This document shows, in pieces, positions 43,056 to 52,175 of a DNA stretch of 64,000 nt (positions within the stretch are counted from its first letter, which is position 1; each line of letters opens with the position of its first letter). A model generated the notes under the pieces. That model made no database searches and was not told the DNA's origin. It worked only from the letters and a program-made list of their open reading frames with translations. The stretch is taken from the NCBI RefSeq assembly GCF_013409595.1, contig NZ_JACCBD010000001.1, forward strand, positions 372,001-436,000, written 5' to 3'. The translations under genes and the position numbers were made by a program. Source of the stretch: Leucobacter aridicollis. Lineage in GTDB: Bacteria; Actinomycetota; Actinomycetes; Actinomycetales; Microbacteriaceae.

Positions 43056-45812
43056 GTGGCTAACCCACGCGTAAGCGAGATTGCCAAGAAGCTCGGTATC
43101 GAGAGCAAGAAGGCAGTCGAAATTCTGAACGATGAACTCAACGAGTTCGTCAAGACCCCGTCCTCGACGATCATGCCGCCGACCGTGCGCAAGCTCGAGG
43201 CGTTCGTCAAGGACCACCCCGAGCTCGTGAAGAGCGACGAGGGTGCCTCCGAGGCTGCCCCTGCGAAGGCTGCAGCCCCGAAGAAGCCCGGTGCCGCGCC
43301 GAAGCCCGGCCGCCCCGGCCCGAAGCCCGGCGCGCCCGCACCGGCTGCACCGGTCGCGGAGACCCCTGCGGCTCCTGCAGCGCCCGCTGCCCCCAAGGCG
43401 ACTCCAGCCCCGGCCGCTCCCGCAGCGCCCGCCGAGGCTGCGAAGCCCGAGGGCGGCGCAAAGCCCGGAGCTCCCAAGCCCGGCGGCGCCGCAAAGCCCG
43501 GCGCGCCGAAGGCCGATGGCCCGCGCCCCGGAAACAACCCGTTCGCCTCAAGCCAGGGCATGGGGATTCCCCGCCCGCCGCGTCCGGGAAACAACCCGTT
43601 CGCCGCGAACCAGGGCATGGGACGTAACCGTCCGAACCCCGGCAACATCCCGCGTCCCGCCGCTCCGCGCCCGGGTGGCGCTGGTGCGCCCGGCGGCCGT
43701 CCTGGCGGTCCCCGCCCGGGTGGCGCTCCCCGTCCCGGTGGCGCTCCGCGTCCCGGTGGTGGCGGCTTCAACCGCCCCGGTGGCGGGCCCGGCGGTGCAG
43801 GCGGCCCCGGTGGCGGCTTCGGCGCACCGCGCCCCGCAGGTGGATTCGCAGGTCGCGGCCGTGGTGGCCGCGGCGCTGGCACGGCTGGTGCGTTTGGTCG
43901 CGGCGGCTCCAAGAGCAAGGCACGCAAGTCGAAGCGGGCGAAGCGGGCAGAATTCGAGATGCGCGAGGCGCCGTCGCTTGGCGGCGTCAGCGTACCCCGC
44001 GGAAACGGCTCGACGCCGATCCGCCTGCGCCGCGGCGCATCGCTGTCCGACTTTGCGGACAAGATCGATACGAGCGCGTCGAACCTCGTGACTGTCCTGT
44101 TCCACCTCGGCGAGATGGCGACGGCGACCGAGTCACTCGACCAGGCAACGTTCGAGATCCTCGGCGAGGAGCTGGGCTACAAGATCCAGATCGTCTCGCC
44201 AGAGGACGAGGATCGCGAGCTCCTCGAGGCCTTCGACATCGACATCGAGGCTGAGCTTGAAGAAGAGGGCGATGACGTGCTTGAGGCGCGTCCGCCGGTC
44301 GTCACCGTCATGGGTCACGTCGACCACGGTAAGACCAGCCTGCTCGACGCTGTCCGCAAGGCAGACGTTGGCGCTGGCGAGGCCGGTGGCATCACGCAGC
44401 ACATCGGTGCGTACCAGGTGCACACCGAGCACGAGGGCGTCGATCGTGCGCTGACCTTTATCGATACGCCGGGTCACGAGGCGTTCACCGCCATGCGTGC
44501 CCGTGGTGCGCAGGTCACCGATATCGCAATCCTCGTGGTTGCGGCCGATGACGGCATCATGCCGCAGACCATTGAGGCGCTGAACCACGCGCAGTCGGCG
44601 AACGTGCCGATCGTTGTCGCGGTGAACAAGATCGATAAGGAAGGCGCGAACCCCGACAAGGTTCGTCAGCAGCTCACCGAGTTCGGTCTCGTGTCTGAGG
44701 AATGGGGCGGCGACGTCATGTTCGTCAACGTCTCGGCGAAGAACAACATGGGTATCGACGACCTGCTCGAGGCAGTGCTCCTCACTGCGGACGCGGGCCT
44801 CGACCTCCGTGCGAACCCGAACAAGGAAGCCCGCGGCGTCGCGATCGAGGCGAAGCTCGACAAGGGCCGCGGTGCGGTTGCGACCGTGCTGATCCAGTCC
44901 GGTACGCTCCGCGTCGGCGACGCGATCGTTGCTGGCACTGCCTACGGCCGCGTTCGCGCGATGCACGACGAGAACGGCGAGCCCGTCCTCGAGGCGCTCC
45001 CGTCGCGTCCGGTGTCGGTGCAGGGCCTGTCGTCGGTGCCGCGCGCTGGTGACACCTTCCTCGTCACCTCCGAGGACCGCACCGCACGCCAGATCGCTGA
45101 GAAGCGTGAGGCAGCGGAGCGCAACGCGATGCTCGCGAAGGCACGCAAGCGCATCAGCCTTGAAGAGTTCACGAAGGCGCTTGAGGATGGCAAGGTTGAG
45201 TCGCTCAACCTCATCATCAAGGGTGACGTGTCGGGTGCCGTCGAGGCGCTCGAGGAATCGCTGATGAAGATCGAGGTGGACGATTCGGTCCAGCTCCGCA
45301 TCCTGCACCGCGGCGTCGGCGCGATCACCGAGTCGGACGTGGATCTTGCCACGATCGACAACGCGATCGTCATCGGCTTCAACGTGCGCCCCGACGTCAA
45401 GGCTCGCGAGCGCGCTGCGCGCGAGGGCATCGACATCCGCTTCTACAACGTCATCTACAACGCGCTTGATGACATTGAGGCATCGCTCACGGGCATGCTC
45501 AAGCCAGAGTACGAAGAGGTCCAGTCGGGCGTCGCGGAGATCCGCGAGGTCTTCCGCTCCTCGAAGTTCGGCAACATCGCCGGCGTCATCGTGCGGTCGG
45601 GAACGATCACGCGAAACGCGAAGGCACGCGTCATCCGCGAGGGTGTCGTCATCGCCGATGGCCTCGCCATCGAGTCGCTGCGTCGCTTCAAGGACGACGT
45701 CACCGAGGTGAAGACGGACTTCGAGGCTGGTATCGGCCTCGGCAAGTTCAACGACATCCAGCCCGGCGACGAGATCGAGACCACCGAAATGGTCGAGAAG
45801 CCGCGCGGCTAA
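43056..45812 (+). CDS. infB: Translation initiation factor IF-2
   Basis: IF2 is the GTPase that delivers initiator tRNA to the ribosome. The 918-residue protein has the IF2-N domain at its start ([18 protein letters not shown]), then a disordered Pro/Ala/Gly/Lys-rich linker to about residue 300 with repeats such as RPGGAP and NNPFA. The GTPase domain follows: G1 GHVDHGKTS near residue 420, [18 protein letters not shown] and NKID. Domains II-IV end in DEIETTE. The GTG start at 43056 follows AGGAGA; an upstream in-frame ATG is in the hairpin loop region and unlikely. The linker length is usual for high-GC Gram-positives. Confidence 0.95.
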   Translation: MANPRVSEIAKKLGIESKKAVEILNDELNEFVKTPSSTIMPPTVRKLEAFVKDHPELVKSDEGASEAAPAKAAAPKKPGAAPKPGRPGPKPGAPAPAAPVAETPAAPAAPAAPKATPAPAAPAAPAEAAKPEGGAKPGAPKPGGAAKPGAPKADGPRPGNNPFASSQGMGIPRPPRPGNNPFAANQGMGRNRPNPGNIPRPAAPRPGGAGAPGGRPGGPRPGGAPRPGGAPRPGGGGFNRPGGGPGGAGGPGGGFGAPRPAGGFAGRGRGGRGAGTAGAFGRGGSKSKARKSKRAKRAEFEMREAPSLGGVSVPRGNGSTPIRLRRGASLSDFADKIDTSASNLVTVLFHLGEMATATESLDQATFEILGEELGYKIQIVSPEDEDRELLEAFDIDIEAELEEEGDDVLEARPPVVTVMGHVDHGKTSLLDAVRKADVGAGEAGGITQHIGAYQVHTEHEGVDRALTFIDTPGHEAFTAMRARGAQVTDIAILVVAADDGIMPQTIEALNHAQSANVPIVVAVNKIDKEGANPDKVRQQLTEFGLVSEEWGGDVMFVNVSAKNNMGIDDLLEAVLLTADAGLDLRANPNKEARGVAIEAKLDKGRGAVATVLIQSGTLRVGDAIVAGTAYGRVRAMHDENGEPVLEALPSRPVSVQGLSSVPRAGDTFLVTSEDRTARQIAEKREAAERNAMLAKARKRISLEEFTKALEDGKVESLNLIIKGDVSGAVEALEESLMKIEVDDSVQLRILHRGVGAITESDVDLATIDNAIVIGFNVRPDVKARERAAREGIDIRFYNVIYNALDDIEASLTGMLKPEYEEVQSGVAEIREVFRSSKFGNIAGVIVRSGTITRNAKARVIREGVVIADGLAIESLRRFKDDVTEVKTDFEAGIGLGKFNDIQPGDEIETTEMVEKPRG

Positions 45813-45827
45813 CACGTCGCTGAATTG

Positions 45828-45863
45828 GAGAGGCCGGGGGAGCGAAAGCTTCCCCGGCCTCTC
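45828..45863 (+). terminator. Terminator of the nusA-infB operon
   Basis: A 16-bp stem (arms beginning GAGAGGCCGGGG and ending CCCCGGCCTCTC, one wobble) closes on a stable GAAA tetraloop 15 bp after infB. It separates infB from rbfA. Confidence 0.85.
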
Positions 45864-45890
45864 GCGTCTCTGAGGGGTCTCGGCGAGCCC

Positions 45891-45896
45891 TATGCT
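45891..45896 (+). promoter_or_regulatory. -10 hexamer of leaderless SnoaL-like gene promoter
   Basis: TATGCT followed by 6 nt and ATG at 45903. Confidence 0.65.
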
Positions 45897-45902
45897 CGAA
45901 GC

Positions 45903-46358
45903 ATGAACGAATCTGAACTTGCCACCCGTGTCCGCGCGCTCGTCGAGACGATGTACGGCGGATACATCGGGGGCGACCGCGACGCGATCGACGCGCTGCT
46001 TGATCCTGACCTGACGATGTTTGACTCCGCGAGCCCCGCGCTCATCAGCGGAATGGATGAGCTCAATGCGGTCCGCGCGGCGCGGGGAAACCCGTCCGAC
46101 GACGCTCCGGCGGCACACACCGAGACCGGGCTCACTGCGGGGCTGTTCACCGCGCGCCGCATCGGCGACGTGATCTCCGCGACGTGGTGGCTGCGCATCG
46201 ACGCGGTTGACGCGGCCGGCGCTCCCGTGATCCCGGAGGTGGTTCGCAACTCGGCCGTGCTTGTTGACACGGACGGCCCGCTCCGCATCGTGCAACTCCA
46301 CGAGGGCGTCGTCCAGCACTTCGGGGGTCCCGAGGTCGCCGGGTTGCCAACGGTCTGA
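45903..46358 (+). CDS. SnoaL/NTF2-like (DUF4440-type) protein
   Basis: The 151-residue protein fits the NTF2 cone fold: helix LATRVRALVETMYGGYIGGDRDAIDALLDPDLTMFDSASP (residues 5-44), then GMDELNAVRAAR, then strands with WWLRIDAVDAAG and EVVRNSAVLVDTDGPLRIVQLHE. Such proteins have ligand-binding or small catalytic roles; none is assigned here. The ATG at 45903 is fixed by TATGCT 6 nt upstream, although the frame is open through the infB terminator. It lies between infB and rbfA, an uncommon insertion. Confidence 0.7.
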   Translation: MNESELATRVRALVETMYGGYIGGDRDAIDALLDPDLTMFDSASPALISGMDELNAVRAARGNPSDDAPAAHTETGLTAGLFTARRIGDVISATWWLRIDAVDAAGAPVIPEVVRNSAVLVDTDGPLRIVQLHEGVVQHFGGPEVAGLPTV

Positions 46359-46396
46359 CTGGTCGCCCGATGCAGCCGAGATGGCGTCAACGCGGG

Positions 46397-46402
46397 TAGG
46401 CT
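46397..46402 (+). promoter_or_regulatory. -10 hexamer of leaderless rbfA promoter
   Basis: TAGGCT followed by 6 nt and ATG at 46409. Confidence 0.65.
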
Positions 46403-46408
46403 TAGAAC

Positions 46409-46957
46409 ATGAGTAATCCACGTGCAGGGAAGGTCGCCGAGCGGATCCACCAGATCATCGCTCGCCGGCTCGACAAGGGGCTTCGCGACCCGCGGCTCGG
46501 GTTCGTCACGATCACGGATGTGCGAGTGACGGGCGATCTGCAGAGCGCCAGCGTGTTCTACACCGTCTACGGCGATGACGCGACCCAGACGGACACCGCG
46601 GCCGCGCTTAAGGCCGCCACTGGCATGCTGCGCAGCGAGGTCGGCAAGCAGCTCGGGACGAGGCTGACGCCAACGCTCGAGTTCATCCACGATGAACTGC
46701 CGTCTTCCGCGGAGCACCTCAACGAGCTGCTCGCGGAAGCGAAGCGGCGAGACGATGCAGCGCGCGAACTCGCCGTTGGCGCGAACTACGCGGGGGAGGC
46801 AGATCCGTACGAGAAGCCGCGTACCCACGAGGACGTCGCCGAGACCGACGATTTCGATGACGAGGACGACGACACCGAACTCGACGACGACTTTGACGAG
46901 GAAGACGAGGACGGCCTCGACGAGGAAGAACTCGAAGACGACGAGGAGCGCGCCTAG
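46409..46957 (+). CDS. rbfA: 30S ribosome-binding factor A with acidic tail
   Basis: RbfA assists 16S rRNA maturation on the 30S subunit. Residues 1-125 are the KH-like fold: [60 protein letters not shown]. The last 45 residues are an unusually acidic tail ([20 protein letters not shown]). It has its own leaderless-type promoter after the infB terminator, so it is uncoupled from the nusA-infB unit. Confidence 0.93.
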   Translation: MSNPRAGKVAERIHQIIARRLDKGLRDPRLGFVTITDVRVTGDLQSASVFYTVYGDDATQTDTAAALKAATGMLRSEVGKQLGTRLTPTLEFIHDELPSSAEHLNELLAEAKRRDDAARELAVGANYAGEADPYEKPRTHEDVAETDDFDDEDDDTELDDDFDEEDEDGLDEEELEDDEERA

Positions 46958-46970
46958 CGTTTCACTCTCG

Positions 46971-47004
46971 GATCGGCCCCCTGGGAAGCACCAGGGGGCC
47001 GATC
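46971..47004. terminator. Convergent terminator, rbfA / AsnC-type regulator
   Basis: A perfect 14-bp stem GATCGGCCCCCTGG with a GAAGCA loop. Confidence 0.88.
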
Positions 47005-47033
47005 TGCGTTCCGGGGCCCAGCCCAGTCAGACG

Positions 47034-47597
47034 CTACGTGCCGATCTCATTCTCTTCGCCAGGCTCGACGTAGCTCGCGATGCGTGAGACGCCGATGACA
47101 GTGTCGTTCTGCAACTCCAGCTTGGACCGGAGAGCGCGGCCCGCGAATCCCGCTCGGAGGTTCACCCGATCCCACTGCTCGTCCATGATGAACACCGTCT
47201 CGGTCGATTTGATGCAATCCCACTTTGCGAGATTCGTCGCGACGAGTTCGTGGATCGCGGCGACGTCGGCGGCGCGCACGAGCAACATGCCGTCGTGGCT
47301 TCCGGCCGTCACCGCGAAGTACTCGAGCTCCTGAACTGTGGGCAGTCGCTCGCGGAACTCCTGCCAGCGCTGCTGCTCAAGCGAGACGAATACGAGCGCC
47401 GCGACCCCGAACCCGGCCGCCCGGAAGTCGAGCGTCGCGGTGAAGCCTGTAATGACGCCGGCCTCGACGAGCGCGTCGTAGCGCTGGTAGGCGTTCGAAC
47501 GGGAGACCCCCAACTGCTCGGCCATCGCGGCGATGGACAGTCGCCCATCTCGCCGCAGCAGATCGACCATTTGAATGTGGATGTCATCGAGTTGCAT
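47034..47597 (-). CDS. Lrp/AsnC-family transcriptional regulator
   Basis: The 187-residue regulator starts MQLDDIHIQMVDLLRRDGRLSI, has the AsnC helix-turn-helix (AAMAEQLGVSRSNAYQRYDALVEAGVI) and an altered RAM ligand domain. It is divergent from the peptide ABC operon and is the obvious candidate regulator, probably responding to an amino acid or peptide. The ATG at 47597 gives the standard family start; the open frame continues far upstream only as an antisense shadow. The imperfect palindrome around 47626-47649 (TTGCA/TGCACAA with AAGT-GGA-ACTT inside) could be its operator. Confidence 0.87.
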   Translation of the reverse strand: MQLDDIHIQMVDLLRRDGRLSIAAMAEQLGVSRSNAYQRYDALVEAGVITGFTATLDFRAAGFGVAALVFVSLEQQRWQEFRERLPTVQELEYFAVTAGSHDGMLLVRAADVAAIHELVATNLAKWDCIKSTETVFIMDEQWDRVNLRAGFAGRALRSKLELQNDTVIGVSRIASYVEPGEENEIGT

Positions 47598-47693
47598 TCT
47601 GTACTTTCCGTGTCGTCCTGCGTCGTTGCAAAGTGGAACTTCTGCACAATATACATGCTGAGGGTGGACGGATTTCGTCTGGGGCTTTTCAAG

Positions 47694-47723
47694 TTGACAC
47701 AATAATCGCGGATCGCGTAATTT
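47694..47723 (+). promoter_or_regulatory. Sigma-70-type promoter of the peptide ABC operon
   Basis: TTGACA, an 18-bp spacer containing CGCGGATCGCG, and TAATTT precede the binding-protein gene; predicted start near 47730. Confidence 0.7.
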
Positions 47724-47769
47724 CTGTAAAGAGTTATCCAAAGAGGGATAGCACGATGGAAGGCCACAA

Positions 47770-49350
47770 ATGAAGCACTCGATGAAGCGCGTTTTCGCCG
47801 CGACCGGCCTGGTCGCCGCAGCTGCGCTTGTCCTCTCCGGCTGTGCCGGGGGCGCACAACCCACTACCGGTGAAGCAGCGGGAGGCGGCAAGTCGATCGT
47901 CGTCGATGCGTCCTTTGACCTGAAGACCGCTGACCCGGGCCGCCAGTACGAGACGACCGGATCGATCGTCGCGAAGGCACTGTACGAGACCCTCCTCACG
48001 TTCAACGGCGAGGACGTGACGAAGCCCGTCGATGGGCTCGCGAGCTACGAGATGAACGAGGACAACACTGTCCTGACACTCACGATGAAGCCCGGCGCGA
48101 AGTTCTCGGACGGTAGCGACGTGACCGTCGACGACGCAGTCTTCTCGCTGACCCGCGTGCAGGGCATCCTCGGAAACCCGTCGTTCCTGCTCGAGGGCGT
48201 CACCGTTGAGAAGACCGGCGACGACACGCTGACGCTGACCTCGGAGACCCCGAACCCGGCGCTGCCCTTCATCCTGCCCAACCCGGCACTTTCTGTGCTG
48301 AACCAGGAGGTCGTCGAGGCCAACGGCGGATCGGCAGACGAGTCGGATGGAGCCGAGGCGTTCCTCAACGGCGAGTCCGCGGGGTCCGGCCCGTACATGC
48401 TCGAGTCGTTCGACGCTGCGGCCCAGGTCGTCTTCAAGGCTAACCCGGAGTACGCGGGGGACAAGCCCGCATACGACCGCGTCGTGCTGCGCAACGTCGA
48501 GGGTCCCACGCAGAAGCTCAACGTCGAGAAGGGCGAGTCGCAGGTCGCGCTCGACCTTAACCCCGATCAGGTCGCGGAGCTCGCAAGCGCTGACGTGAAG
48601 GTCGTCTCGAACCCGTCGCGCTACATGATCTTCCTGCTGCTCAACCAGAACCCCGAGATCAGCGAAATCACGAGCAACCCCGACTTCCTGCAGGCTGTGA
48701 AGCTCGGGCTCGACTACGACAAGATCGTCAGCCTCGCAGGCGAGGGCTCGGTGCGCCCCGGCGGGCCGATCCCCTCGCTCTTCGTCGGCGCGATCGACGC
48801 GAAGCAGGGCAACCAGCGCGATGTCGACGCCGCGCAGGCCGCGCTCGCCAAGTCGGGCTACGCTGGCGAGAAGGTCACGCTGAACTTCCCGAATGACATC
48901 ACCGTGCAGGGTCTCTCGCTCCAGAACGTTGCGGAGGCGGTGCAGGCGCAGCTCAGCGAGGTCGGCATTGAGGTCGCCCTCGCGCCGGCACCGGTCGCGA
49001 CCGAGCTCGACGCGTACCGCAACGGCACCGAGACCATCGGTCTCTGGTACTGGGGCCCGGACTTCCCGGATGCATCGAACTACACCGTGTTCTCGCCGGG
49101 CGAGCTCGTTGGGCTGCGCTCCGGTTGGGCCGCAGACGCGAACGCGAAGGTCACCGAGCTCTCGAACGCTGCGAAGGCTGCGACCGGCGACGACCGCGCT
49201 CCCGCCTACGAAGCGTGGCAGGACGAGCTGAACGCGAGCGGGCCGTTTGTGCCGCTGCTCCAGCCCGCACAGAATGTGGTGACGTCGCCGTCGATCGAAT
49301 CGATCACGACGAACCCCGTGTGGACTGTGGATCTTGCCCTCATCAAGTAA
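47770..49350 (+). CDS. Peptide/nickel-type ABC transporter substrate-binding lipoprotein (SBP_bac_5)
   Basis: The 526-residue extracytoplasmic binding protein has a signal peptide with lipobox LVLSGC (Cys about residue 25). Family-5 features are FDLKTADPGRQYETTGSIVAKALYETLL (about residues 46-73), FLNGESAGSGPYMLESFD and WYWGPDFPDASNY. It would capture peptides or similar solutes for the two permeases. GAAGG precedes the ATG. Its 3' end overlaps the first permease by 17 bp if that starts at TTG. Confidence 0.9.
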   Translation: MKHSMKRVFAATGLVAAAALVLSGCAGGAQPTTGEAAGGGKSIVVDASFDLKTADPGRQYETTGSIVAKALYETLLTFNGEDVTKPVDGLASYEMNEDNTVLTLTMKPGAKFSDGSDVTVDDAVFSLTRVQGILGNPSFLLEGVTVEKTGDDTLTLTSETPNPALPFILPNPALSVLNQEVVEANGGSADESDGAEAFLNGESAGSGPYMLESFDAAAQVVFKANPEYAGDKPAYDRVVLRNVEGPTQKLNVEKGESQVALDLNPDQVAELASADVKVVSNPSRYMIFLLLNQNPEISEITSNPDFLQAVKLGLDYDKIVSLAGEGSVRPGGPIPSLFVGAIDAKQGNQRDVDAAQAALAKSGYAGEKVTLNFPNDITVQGLSLQNVAEAVQAQLSEVGIEVALAPAPVATELDAYRNGTETIGLWYWGPDFPDASNYTVFSPGELVGLRSGWAADANAKVTELSNAAKAATGDDRAPAYEAWQDELNASGPFVPLLQPAQNVVTSPSIESITTNPVWTVDLALIK

Positions 49351-50422
49351 CAACAGCACCGTCGCGATCCGGACGGCCGAACGTCCCACACGGCGGGGTA
49401 TCCCCCCGTTCGTGCGGTACGTGGCCGTCCGGCTCGGCCTGACGGTCCTGCTGATGTTCGGGGTGACGATTGTCACCTTCGTGCTCACCAACCTCGTGCC
49501 CGCCGATCCGGTGCAGGCTGCGCTTGGTGAGCAGGCAGCAGCGAACCCCGAGATCGTCGCGAAGTTCCGCGCTGAGAACGGCCTCGATCAGCCGCTCATC
49601 GTGCAGTACTTCACGTACCTTGGCAACGTACTGCAGGGCAACCTTGGCGTCTCGACGCAGACCCGGATGCCCGTCGCAGACGAGCTCGCCGCAGCATTCC
49701 CTGCGACGATCGAGCTCGCGCTGTCCGCGATCGTGTTCTCCGCCCTCATCGGGATTGGCCTCGGACTGTGGGCCGCGCTCAAGCGTCGCACATTCGTCGA
49801 CCAGGTGATCCGAGTCGTCAGCCTCATCGGACTGAGCTGGCCGACGTTCTGGCTCGCGCTCGTCGTGTACTACGTCTTCTTCTTCGTGCTCGGAATCTTC
49901 CCGGGGTCCGGCCGGCTCGACCCGACGGCCATCGCTCCGCCGCACGTCACGGGCCTGTACACGATTGACTCGGTGCTCGCCGGCCAGTGGAGCACGTTCT
50001 GGGACGCGCTCTACCACCTCGTCCTCCCGGCGTCGGTACTCGCGCTCTATACGATCGGCCTGCTGACCCGCTTTGCGCGTTCCGCGGTGCTCGAGGTCCT
50101 CGACATGGACTACGTGAAAGCGGCAACCGCGAAGGGCCTTCCCCGGCGCACCGTGGTGTTCGGCTACGTGCTCCGCGGCGCGATGGTGCCCATCATCACC
50201 GTGCTCGGCCTCGCGTTCGGCTCGCTGCTGTCCGGCACCGTGCTCGTCGAAAAGGTGTACTCCTGGCACGGCCTGGGCGAGTACTCGTTCTCGGCCGCGA
50301 CCAAACTTGACCTGCCCGCGATCATGGGCGTCGGCCTCGTCGTCGGCATCGTCTACATCGGACTGAACTTCCTCGTCGACGTCCTGTACGGCGTCATTGA
50401 CCCGAGAGTGAGGGTCGCATGA
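49334..50422 (+). CDS. Peptide ABC transporter permease, DppB-like
   Basis: This permease of up to 362 residues has six predicted helices and the first-permease hallmark VRLGLTVLLMFGVTIVTFVLTNLVPADPVQAALG. The EAA cytoplasmic loop reads LDMDYVKAATAKGLPRRTVVFGYVLRGA. The start is uncertain: TTG 49334 overlaps the upstream stop, and a GTG in FVRYVAV (49411) would drop 26 residues. It overlaps dppC-like by 4 bp. Confidence 0.88.
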   Translation: MPSSSNNSTVAIRTAERPTRRGIPPFVRYVAVRLGLTVLLMFGVTIVTFVLTNLVPADPVQAALGEQAAANPEIVAKFRAENGLDQPLIVQYFTYLGNVLQGNLGVSTQTRMPVADELAAAFPATIELALSAIVFSALIGIGLGLWAALKRRTFVDQVIRVVSLIGLSWPTFWLALVVYYVFFFVLGIFPGSGRLDPTAIAPPHVTGLYTIDSVLAGQWSTFWDALYHLVLPASVLALYTIGLLTRFARSAVLEVLDMDYVKAATAKGLPRRTVVFGYVLRGAMVPIITVLGLAFGSLLSGTVLVEKVYSWHGLGEYSFSAATKLDLPAIMGVGLVVGIVYIGLNFLVDVLYGVIDPRVRVA

Positions 50423-51303
50423 GCACCGACATCCTGACCGAGCGCGCCAAGCGGCGCCGCTGGCTGAAGATCTCGCCGGCGTTCCGCACGCCGCTCGCGA
50501 TCACGGGCGTCTCGATTGCCCTGATCTGGCTAGTGATCGCGATCTTCGCGCCGATCATCGCCCCGTACGACCCGCTCGCCCAGGCATTCGAACGCCTCCA
50601 GCCGCCGAGCGCCGAGCACCTGTTCGGCACCGATGCGGTCGGCCGTGATGTCCTCAGCCGAGTGATTAGTGGCGCGCGGATCTCTATGCCGCTCGCGCTC
50701 TCACTCGTCGTCGCATCGATGGTTGTCGGCGGCACCCTCGGGGCGATCGCCGGGTACTTCGGTAAAGCCGTTGACGAAGTGATCATGCGCATCGCCGATC
50801 TCGTATTTGCGTTCCCGACGATCATCCTGGCGATGGTCATCACCGCGGCGCTCGGCCCGAGCCTCACAAACGCTGTCATCGCGATGCTGATCGTCTCGTG
50901 GCCCGCGTACGCTCGCGTCACCCGCTCGCTCGTGCTGTCGGCTCGCACGCAGGAGTACGTGATCGCCGGTCGGCTGCTCGGCAACGGCCCGTTCACCTCG
51001 CTGCGGCGAGACATCCTGCCGAACGTACTCTCACCAGTGTTCGTGCTCGCGATGCTCGACGTTGGGACGGCGATCCTGCTACTCGCGGGCCTGAGCTTCC
51101 TCGGGCTCGGCGCCACCCCGCCGACGCCGGACTGGGGCGCGATGGTGTCTGACGGCGTGCAGCAGTTCTCCTCCTGGTGGATCGCTGCCTTCCCCGGCCT
51201 CGCGATCTTCACCGTGGTCATGGCATTCAACTTCATTGGGGACTCGCTGCGCGATTCCCTCGATCCGCGCGCACAGGACGCGGTGCAGGGGAGGGCAATG
51301 TGA
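50419..51303 (+). CDS. Peptide ABC transporter permease, DppC-like
   Basis: The 294-residue second permease has PIIAPYDPLAQ near its start, GTDAVGRDVLSRVISGARISM typical of the DppC/OppC group, and the EAA loop RTQEYVIAGRLLGNGPFTSLRRDILPN. The ATG overlaps the previous stop (ATGA), and the next gene's GTG overlaps its own stop. Confidence 0.9.
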   Translation: MSTDILTERAKRRRWLKISPAFRTPLAITGVSIALIWLVIAIFAPIIAPYDPLAQAFERLQPPSAEHLFGTDAVGRDVLSRVISGARISMPLALSLVVASMVVGGTLGAIAGYFGKAVDEVIMRIADLVFAFPTIILAMVITAALGPSLTNAVIAMLIVSWPAYARVTRSLVLSARTQEYVIAGRLLGNGPFTSLRRDILPNVLSPVFVLAMLDVGTAILLLAGLSFLGLGATPPTPDWGAMVSDGVQQFSSWWIAAFPGLAIFTVVMAFNFIGDSLRDSLDPRAQDAVQGRAM

Positions 51304-52175
51304 GCCACTCAGCAGTTACCCACGACGGAGCCCGCGAGGTCTCGGTTGATGACGGCCTCGCGATCCGCGACCTCACCGTGGCGATCGGCGAGCGCGAGAT
51401 CCTGCACGGGATCAGCCTCGACCTGATCCCCGGGCAGATCACGGGCCTCGCGGGCGAATCGGGATCGGGCAAGTCAATCACCGGGCTTGCAATGCTCGGG
51501 TTGCTTCCCGCGAATGCTCGCACGGGCGGTGAGATCAGGTTCGGCGGGCGCAACGTGCTCGCCCTGCCCGAGCGCGAGCTCGGTAAGCTTCGTGGCCAGC
51601 GCATCGGCATGGTGTTCCAGGACCCGACCGCGAGCCTGCATCCGATGCTCACGATCGAGCGCCAGCTCACCGACCACCTCCGCGCCCACACTGGGGTGTC
51701 GAAGGCCGAGGCACGCGAGCGCGCGCTCGACGTGCTGAACAAGGTCAAGGTGCCGCTGCCGGAGACGGCGCTGAAGAAGTACCCGCACCAGTTCTCGGGC
51801 GGGCAGCTGCAGCGCATCGCGATCGCCGTCGCGATCATCTGCGAGCCCAGCATCCTCATCGCCGATGAGCCGACGACAGCGCTCGATGTGACCGTGCAGG
51901 CAGGCGTGCTGCGCTTGCTTCGCCAGCTCTGTGACGAGATGGGCCTCGCCGTGATGCTCATCACCCACGATCTCGGCGTCATGTCGAGTCTCGCGGATCG
52001 GATCGCGGTGCTGCGCCAGGGCGTGATCGTCGAGGAGGGCACCAGGTACGACGTGCTGCGAAACCCTCAGCACGATTACACCCGCGCGCTCATCGATGCC
52101 CTTCCCAGCCACGACGGTGCGGGTGCAGGGCCGGCCGTTGGTGCCGTCGACGAACAGGAGACACGCAATGACTGA
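51300..52175 (+). CDS. Peptide ABC transporter ATPase, DppD-like
   Basis: The 291-residue ATPase has Walker A GESGSGKSI, QDPTASLHPML, signature FSGGQLQRIAIAVAI, Walker B ILIADEPTTALD and ITHDLGV. The GTG at 51300 follows GGGAGG and overlaps the permease stop. The oligopeptide-type C-terminal segment is shortened, and the protein ends in a Gly/Ala tail. It overlaps the next ATPase by 8 bp. Confidence 0.9.
   Translation: MSHSAVTHDGAREVSVDDGLAIRDLTVAIGEREILHGISLDLIPGQITGLAGESGSGKSITGLAMLGLLPANARTGGEIRFGGRNVLALPERELGKLRGQRIGMVFQDPTASLHPMLTIERQLTDHLRAHTGVSKAEARERALDVLNKVKVPLPETALKKYPHQFSGGQLQRIAIAVAIICEPSILIADEPTTALDVTVQAGVLRLLRQLCDEMGLAVMLITHDLGVMSSLADRIAVLRQGVIVEEGTRYDVLRNPQHDYTRALIDALPSHDGAGAGPAVGAVDEQETRND

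Noticed and set aside
44133..46421. A 762-codon minus-strand open frame across infB
   Set aside because: It is antisense to the conserved IF2 GTPase region and a terminator; no start context or family features.
47734..49491. A 585-codon minus-strand open frame across the peptide-binding protein gene
   Set aside because: It is antisense to a well-supported lipoprotein gene and crosses its promoter.
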